Shown here one piece after another: positions 38,701 to 47,700 of a stretch of 64,000 nucleotides of DNA (the first letter of the stretch is position 1; each line of letters opens with the position of its first letter). The notes below the pieces were generated by a model that made no database searches, was not told where the DNA came from, and worked only from the letters and a program-made list of their open reading frames with translations. The DNA lies in the NCBI GenBank assembly GCA_033980235.1, contig CM067066.1:31267180-31331179 (forward strand). The letters are read 5' to 3'. Origin of the DNA: Diadema setosum. Lineage: Eukaryota; Echinodermata; Echinoidea; Diadematoida; Diadematidae. Position numbers and translations under genes: made by a program.

Positions 38701-41700
38701 ACTACAGATGCGGTTGAATATTTGAAAGATTACACTGTTTCATCTACATTATTATCATGGATATGTTTTGAACACTAACAATCAGCGGACAAGACATACC
38801 CATCTCGATCATATTGTAATAGTGATGTAGAGAAGTTTACTGAAATTCCCAATATTACCTGTTTTAATCCATGAACAGTTTTAATCGTTTCATCCATGAA
38901 CACTCACATTGGTTAATTGGTTTATATTGGTGGTCTTGATGACATTGTCTAAGACAAGAGTTGGATATTTTTATTGTTCTGCTTCAAATTTTTCTTCAAT
39001 ATGATGTATTATATGGGGTGACAAATCTCGCATCTACAAAATGTCACATGTTCAGGAGAGAAAAACAGAAACAAAAACAAAAAGCAAACAAACATGGCAG
39101 CCAAAGCACTATAACAAATGAGAGAACCTTTCCTTTGACATGCCATGGTAGCATCATTTTTTGGGTGAAGACAGCACAGGTTTGGACAGGACATCATTAA
39201 CTGATTATCTGTTTATTCAAAAATGTCATTTTCACTAACATTTCAGATACACAGGGTCTTGTCGCCCAAGCGACGATATCATACACACGAGGGGATGGAA
39301 AAATCACAGGTAACGCGCAGTAAAACAAACCAACAAACAAACAAACAAACAACAACATGTAAGGTAATAGTTGATAGTCCAGTACTTACGAATATCATAA
39401 TCACGCAGAGTGCTTTTGAAACTACCTTTATATTGATATCTACTATAGTGGTCATGGATGCAACCATTTCTAGTGACGTAATCAGAATATGTTACAAGTT
39501 TCATAAGAGTACGTGGCGAGACTCATAAGAACACAAGACAAATTTGAACACCAAATACCAGCAGGCCATAATTTAATATTACTCTTATAACCAAAAAGGA
39601 TTAACTTCACATCAGTCTGCGGAGCCCTTATTGGCTACCACAGGCATTACTCTATAACAATTATTGTGCATAAAGAAATTTTCAGTCTTATCTTTGTGTT
39701 TGTACGTTTCAGTATGATGTCAATATCATTTTCTGTCCATTACGTGTTAAAGTTCCGTTTGAGACCTAGCGGAATATCTCAGTATATTACAATACCATTG
39801 TGACAGTCATTTTGGATGCCATTAATTGTTGGCTGATTTGACAAATTTGCTCAACGGAGTTGAATTCAAGAATACGGATTATTGCTTTTAATCACTCGCT
39901 TCACTTTATAGCACAATATTTCACAATTTATAAGAAAATATCAAGGAATTTCCGTTTATACAGGACATTTGTAAATATCTCAAAACCTTCAGCACCCTCG
40001 AAATGGGGTGAGACCATCAATTCATTTTCAAATTTTTACCATTTAGAAAAAAAAAAACCAATATATTAACATTGGAATTTCAATTTCTGCCAATTAATTT
40101 GGCGGTCATCTTGGACATGTCAAAACCCTAAGAAACGCAAAAATGGCAACAACAAATGTCGAAGGTGCTGAATAGGGTCTCAAAAATTTCAGTATTGACA
40201 GTTATTTTGGAGGTCATCTTGGAATTCTCAAAACCCCCCAAAACACAAGAGTTGCATCAACCGGGTTCGGATTCAACACCTTCAAAATAGGGTCAAACCA
40301 CCAATTGTTTTCAATTTTACACCATTTAGACCGAATTAGGGGGCCTAAATGGGAATTCCGTTTTTGACGGCCATTTGGGGCCATTTTGGCGGCCATCTTT
40401 ATCATCTCAAAACCATTAAGGATGCAAGAGCTGGATCCTGCAGCTTGAAATTCTGCAAACTCAAAATAGGGTAAAACCATCAGTTTGTTTTCAATTTTAT
40501 ACCATTTAGAAGGAAAAAGGGGGTCTCTACTCTACATGTGAGTTTCCATTTTTGGCGGTCATTTTGATGGCCATCTTTATTATCTCAAAACCCTTAAGGA
40601 TACAAGAGTTTTATCAAGATTCTGATTCAGCACCCTCGAACTAGGGTAAAACCATCAATAGTTTTTCAATTTCTCACCATTTAGAAGGAAATACAGGGGA
40701 ATTTCCGGTTTTGGCGGCCATTTTGGCGGCCATTTTTGCGGCCATCTTGAATATCTCAAAATCCTCAATGATGCAAGAGTCGCATCAGCAAGATTCGGAT
40801 TCAGCATCCTCGAAATAGCTTAGAACCATAAATTGTTTTGAACTTCTCACCATTGAGAATGAAATACATAGGAATTTCCGGGTAATTTGGCTACCATTTT
40901 GGCGGCCATCTTGAATATCTCAATATCCTCAAGGATGCAAGAGTCGCATCATCCTGATTCGGATTCAGCGCCGTCGAAATAGCTTCGAATTATCAATTGT
41001 TTTCAATTACTCACCACTAAGAAGGAAGTACATAGAAATTTCCGGTTTGGGCGGCCATTTTGGCGGCCATCTTGAATATCTCAAAATCATCAATGATGCA
41101 AGAGTCGCATCAGCAAGATTTGGATTCAGCATCCTCGAAATAGCTTAGAAAATTAAATTGTTTTGAACTTCTCACCATTTAGAAGGAAATACATAGGAAT
41201 TTCCGGGTAATTTGGTTGCCATTTTGGCTGCCATCTTGAATGTCTCAATATCCTCAAGGCTGCAAGAGTCGCATCAGCTAGATTCGGGTTCAGCACCCTC
41301 GAAATAGCTTAGAACCATCAATTGTTTTCAATTTCTCACCATTTGGAAGGAAATACATAAGAATTTCCGATTTTGGCGGCCATTTTGGCGGCCATCTTGA
41401 ATGTCTCAAAATCCTCAAGGATGCAAGAGTTGCATCATCCAGATTTGGATTCAGCACCCTCGAAATAGGGTAATACCGTGAATTGTTTTCAATTGCTCAC
41501 CATTTAGAAGGAAATACATGGGAATTTCCGGTTTGGGCGGCCATTTTGGCGGCCATCTTGAATATCTCAAAACCCTCAAGGATGTAAGAATTGCATCATG
41601 CAGATTCGGATTCAGCACACCAGAAATAGGGTAAAACCATCAAAAAACATTGGGTGGACGGCAAAACAAGGTTAAGCCTTTGGCACACAGACTACAATGC

Positions 41701-44700
41701 AATTATGCCTGCTCCACTGACTTTTAATAAAGGATTCTGATGCAGCTACTTATTGCATATTTACCAGCATGCATGCAACATAATTGTCAGTTAGCTTTAG
41801 GCCATAAGTATTCTGTTTTCCTATGTATCTTACATTACGGTGCAGCACACAGATTAAATGTCATGTACAAGCAGATATTGAGCAGTGTCCATGATTACAA
41901 AGAAGCACAATACAATTCCTAAATTATGTATCTTCAGAATTCTGGAAAAGCAACCATCACCAACTTTCAACTATCACCCTTTTTTCTGACAGCTATGAAA
42001 GTGTTTTATTAACTAAACTGATATTATATCCTCATCAATACATGTTTATCTTCAAAGATGATTTGTAATTATGCAGTTGTTTGTAAAACCTGACAGCTAC
42101 ATGTATGAAGGCCAACCAGATAAGCACATAAGAAATCAACATAATTGCCTGCATTAATTAATATAACAAGAGTGTGGGAAGAAAATACACTGTGCTGTGT
42201 GATTTGCAAGTTCCACATGGCCTAAGTGTAAGCAATATAATAAAGCATACAAAATATCGGCCTTTCATTACTCAAATACATTATACGTCTTTATTCCTAG
42301 AATCCTAGGGGAATTTCACCTCAAGTTATCAATTCAGTGAAGTTTGCAAAGAATTGAAGTTCCATTCCAAAGTCATAAACCTTTACAGAGTTTCTGTTAA
42401 TTCCGTGAGCTGTCATTGTTAGATAAGAAGGCTATAACATTCATGTTGTTACAATAGGGCAACAATATAAAGAAAGTATAAAGAGAATTCAATGATCATA
42501 TGTGACCCGCGACAACGGTTTCAGGCAAAAGTCGCAAGAGCAAATTCCCTCTTAGGCGGGGTACAAACATTTTGACCATTATTTTTGTCGATTCAGGTTT
42601 TTTGCAGAAATCGAATCTTTGATATGTTTTCTACATCTACGCTAAATTTCATAGCATAAGACTAAGTTTTTCCTATCGAAAATGGAATTTTAAGCACCCT
42701 ATGTTGGATCGCACTCGTCAGTTTCGAGCTTCTTTCGAACGCCGCGCCAATATCCCCAGTGTTGCTACGGCGCATGGTCTCGCATGCGATTGGCTGGTGC
42801 GTCGCATACATTTACATATTTCGGCTTTCGGAGACACCAGTTGCAGCGTGTGGGGAATGCTTTGTCCACGCGTGCACGATTACGATGCTTCATTGTTCTT
42901 GCTTTAGTGGGTTATACGCTCGCTCTGTAGTGCGTGCTCTTCGTTTGGCTTTCTGTCCAAACTATTCTACCGCAATGTTCGACGACGGAAGTAAAACAAA
43001 AATCGTGTAGCATGACATAATCGTGTGAAAAGAAAACTAAATATTCTCAGATTTGTCTACTTGTACATGTAGTAAAGATTAAGACAGCAGACTGACTCAA
43101 TAGAAGGCAGATAAGAGGAAAGGAGCGGTCACATGTGACCAATTATATTCAAATACTACACGTCAAAATCGCACCAAACTAACGAGTCGTGTTTTTCTTT
43201 TAATTCAAGCATGACCCTTGCCAGCACTAGCAATTCTGCTTTCAAAAGGGTCGCCATCGATTAAGACAAATCAACCACAATGAAAACGCGATTTGTAAAT
43301 GTGTGGTATTCGCCACCGCTCCTGTTACATATGCACACAGTCATGGCGTGTGGATGCCATTGCGTAATACGTGCACCATACACGTCATGTTCATGTACAC
43401 CATACGTGCAATTATTGTATTCGCCATCTTGAAAGACTCACTGGTAAACAAACCCGAGCGAAACGCATTGTTTTTCGGCTCCATACGCTGAGCTCCGAGG
43501 AAGGTGCCCGGGAAATTTGACTCTCTCAGTGAGCCAATCAGAAGGCGATGTGGTTGCTAGAGGCGGGGCTTAACATCGATTGGCACCATCGTACGGATGG
43601 GTGATTCTCCCCTCGCATCGCCGCTCAGACATGGTCTTTGAGAAAGAGGTGAATCTTCAAAGCCTGTTTTCTCGCAATTTTGTCAGGCTAACAACTTAAA
43701 AAGTGCATCTTATTTCTCTTTCTATGCCCCCTTATGGTGCCGAAGAATACAAGTGTTTTATATCAATGCAAAGCTTAGGGAATGGGCAATGTGATTCAGT
43801 GAAAAAATTAATTTTCAAAATTCCCGACTTTTGCCTGAAACCGTTGTCGCCGGTCACATATGTACAATGTACTCATTTTTCTAGCATAATAAAAACACTT
43901 GACTTGTCTCTTTCAGAAGGCAGAGGGAGTAATATCATTTTCAATGATTTGTACAACTAATATTCCTACATTCATTGAATCCACATGTATTTGAGGTAAA
44001 TTCCCTGTGACTATACTTGACCTTAATATAATTGCATACTTTGGACATGTAAGGAACAATATTGTTCGGAACAAATCAAGTGAGGAATTACAATTAGCAC
44101 ATTTGCTGACCTACCCATACATGTACTGTAGGTCTCTTGTAGAAGCAGTCTTTTGTGCATTATTGACATGGACCCACGGTGTGTAAGCAAGCATTTCACA
44201 TGTCATGTACAATTTCTACCTGATGTCAGACTATGCGGTGAATATCAAAATGTGCACAAGAATTATGTACTCCTTTCCAAAGCAGAGGACAGAAGAGTGT
44301 TTGAGCAGCTCAACACATGTACATTGTTGTTGTTGTGGTAGATAGCAATATCCGTTTTTTGTTTTTTGTTTTTTGTTTGTTTTTTTTTTGGGGGGGGGGA
44401 ATATGCTGAATGTACAAATGTAGGAACTTGTGTGTGTTTCAGAAATATCTAGGATGGTTTCCAAGCCATTAGAGACAAGTGCTGACTCTAAAGGTGCCCA
44501 TTTTATTATGAATAATACAGACCTACATTACATGCTCGATTGCTAGGTACATGTAATATTCAACAACCTTTCAATACAATCACACAGTATCAGTTTACGC
44601 ACTGTGTGGATTGGGGACCACTACATGAAGGGATGCTACTTGAATGCACAGTTCTTAGCAATCCCAACTCAAGCACTGTAATCCAGTAATCATACTTTAA

Positions 44701-47700
44701 TCATGAGCTTCCTCCAAGTAATATAACCTAATATGTAGAGAAGGAATCTCCCTCTGACATAAAATTGCTCTCAGCAGTATCTACAGGAAATTCAGGAAAA
44801 TAACAGGTAAAAGGTTTTTCTAAATGAAAATGGTTAAATACGATAGGATAATTGCAGGGTATGAAATCATTCCTCTATTGTTTGAATCACATTACATGTG
44901 ACTAAATTAACCATTGATCTGTTTGACAGAAATATTTGCCCACAGTTCATTTTTCTTAATGGCTGCTCAAAATGCACTGGCATTGCCTTGCCATTTTATT
45001 AAATACATCCACTATACAGAACAAGCTGAAGTGTAATCCATTCCATATCTTAATCTTTTATAAATAGAGGGAATGAAACACAACAAGTGATAGATGATCA
45101 TTGTATTTGGTACATAAACCATAAAAATTACAGAAATCATAGTGTCAAATGTTTTAATGAAAGTGATATGGCTCAAAATCACATACAGTACGGCATACAG
45201 TGTATACATGTATATGCACATACAGTGTATGAGGTAATATTGTCATTACCTACAAACTCTTCCACTGACCTCTACACAAAATTTGACCATCTTTCAAATT
45301 TTACTACTCATTTGTTGCTCCAGCTTGATACAAAAAAAGAAAACAAAAAAACTTTCTTTTTGAATAGATTCCACTTGGGTGAATTCAATTCAGAAGTAAA
45401 TAAAATGTATTTGACAGCAGCACACATTTCTGAATAATATTCTTTATACATGCCTTACATGAACACATTATTCTCTGATTAATTACTTATTTGGATTTTA
45501 ATTGTTTAAAAGGGTACCAATCCATTGATTCACTAGTTCAAGTCTAGTTTTAAAAAGGTTTCAGATATTTGTAAAACAGTAAATGACCGTATAGGCCAAG
45601 TTACACATCCTCAGTTCTTGTAATTGAAACATCAACATGACATACAATTGACCCCCCCCCCCCCCCTTTCACATTAATTTTGTTCTTTTCCTGTGGACAT
45701 GTCATTTTGCATGTCTTTCAACTGGTAGCAAACTGGGTACAATTTGGGAGATTAAAATCTTCCTTTCCATCGTACAATTTCATGCCTATACAGCCATGTT
45801 ATGGCAATTTTGGGCAAGTCAGGGTAGTAAGCTTTTTATCTTGACCGAATCAGAATTTCATTTTTATAATTCCAACATTGAATAACTAAACATTTCAAGC
45901 TATGAACTGATAACAATACAGAATATTGAATTTGAAATTGAAATTGATCAGGTTTATTGCCATCTAAAAACACACAGATGGGTGAAAAGTCCGAAGACTT
46001 ATAATTCCCGTTTACAAAATACAAATTATACATAAATACATGAAGATATTCATTTGCATTGTATATAATTATAGAGATCACTGTGATATCTTTAATCATG
46101 TGCAATGCAAATTACAGTTACAGTGCTGTCTTATCAGCGTGAATCCCAGTAAATAGACATGTCAAATGAATAAATCAATTCATACAGTAACCACTTACAA
46201 ATTTCTTTCAAACAATCAGCTGGTCCTTTATTCTGCACCCAATGAGTAGTAATATTTCACAACAACATTCAATAGAATCTCAAATAAGGTGATTTTGATA
46301 AATAGTTCATTTTCAAGAATAGATTGATGCTGAATTAGAGGAATGCCTAGCAATGTCACCTACTAAGTCAAAATAAAGTTTGAATGATTGATTCATAAAA
46401 TGTACAAAACTTCTGCTGATGGGAATGTGCCTACTGATTGATGATCTGTATGTTTTAGTTTTCATCGTCGCAAACAGACTTGTCTTGTCTTGTAAATTGT
46501 TTGCAACATTGAACAAGAAAAACTGCGATAATGAATGTGCGCTTAGAAACGTCAGTATGAAGCGCCATATAAATGCAATTATTATTATTATTATTATTAT
46601 TAAGAGGGAAAACACTCTGTCCCTTGGATAGGACATAAAATGGAAGTCACGTGTATGAGAGAGTAACAACTCATGCACGTAAAAGATCCCGCTTCATTCA
46701 TTCATCACAAAAAGCAGGGTGTTAAACCCGGTGAAGTGGTCCCACCTCGCATCCAACTGGACCCCACGGAAGACCAGCTTAACGTGGCTGAATATGGGCT
46801 ATCCAGCCATCTTCTCGGATGGAAATGAACAAACAAAAAAACAAACAATCAAACCCTTATGAACCCTTAAATCCGCTAAAAGAGTCAAAGAATGCTACAT
46901 TATTCAGCCAGTTATAAAGCCAGTTACAGGTTTCCATAAAACACTTTGTTGAAACAATCACCAGAATTCAAACTCTCCTCAGACTTTTTTTTTCCCTCCA
47001 ATTTTCTGTTTACAATCAGTTACTTCGCATTTTCTTTGGGATACACTATACTTGATGTGAGTGTCACACCCTGCTTGATTTCAGCTCCACTTCAGGCCTC
47101 AATCAATGACCAGCATACAAATGAAAGAGCATGTACAACACAATCGCCATCATCACCACAACACAAGCCACAACAGTGACAAAACAAGATTGTGGGGTAC
47201 TCACATCTTTGTTCCAGTTCTCTCAACTGCTCTGGTGGGATTCTGAGGGAGTCCACATGCCTCCTGATGACCTGTGTCCACTTCTGTAGCGAGTCCATCA
47301 CCTGCCACGGCCTGGACATGTCCACTGCGATAATGACCAGTGTGTGTTCTAGATTGTCTGCCCGCAAGGCATACCGTAATAGGTCTTCATGCTCATTCTC
47401 CCCTGAGAGGATCCATACACCGCAGCGAGTTGTATCTGAAGGGATGTACAAAAACACAACATCACACATTATTTACTGCTCTTTGTACAAACAGAAATAA
47501 TTTTACATTTTTATCTCACTTCACATTCAATGATTTTGGTTACATACAATAATTCATGTCTTCACAATTTTTATTGGTGTCTGTTTACTCACAGTCACAA
47601 TCAAGCTTGTTGCATATACACTGCACACACTCAAATTCCTGTGGAACATTACAGGGACATTTAGGTTTACAGCAACATGCATGCCAAATCAAATTGTGAT

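Larger units (their letters stand above)
37395..41693. mobile_element. 4.3-kb foldback element with tandem-repeat inverted termini
   Basis: The termini are AGTCTGGGTGCCAAAG and, inverted, AGTCTGTGTGCCAAAG, followed in each arm by GTCCACCCAATGTTTTTTGA. The perfect direct repeat ACAAT flanks it at 37390-37394 and 41694-41698. Both arms consist of tandem units of about 161-177 bp. In the left arm they carry GATGGTTTTACCCTATTT, GGTGCTGAATCCGAATCTGG and repeated GGCCGCCAAAATGGCC; the right arm carries the same units inverted. The centre, about 38570-39940, is unique sequence without a long ORF. The architecture resembles Drosophila FB or Galileo elements; relationship to them is not shown. Confidence 0.85.
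26638..47204 (-). other. Dynein LIC intron 4 (20.6 kb)
   Basis: It holds a poly(G) tract, the 27341 tandem duplication and the elements at 28360, 33327, 37395 and 42501. Between 29138 and 33326 and between 43859 and 46420 I see only homopolymers, a possible LINE tail and AT-rich unique DNA. The SINE-like pieces lie at 46530-46815. Confidence 0.85.

Noticed and set aside
37458..41640. CRISPR-like array or clustered zinc-finger repeats
   Set aside because: The units abut without unique spacers, contain stops in all frames, and the genome is eukaryotic.
42701..43010. Cys-rich frames inside the 1.36-kb element
   Set aside because: Two overlapping frames with no DDE/D pattern; likely chance.
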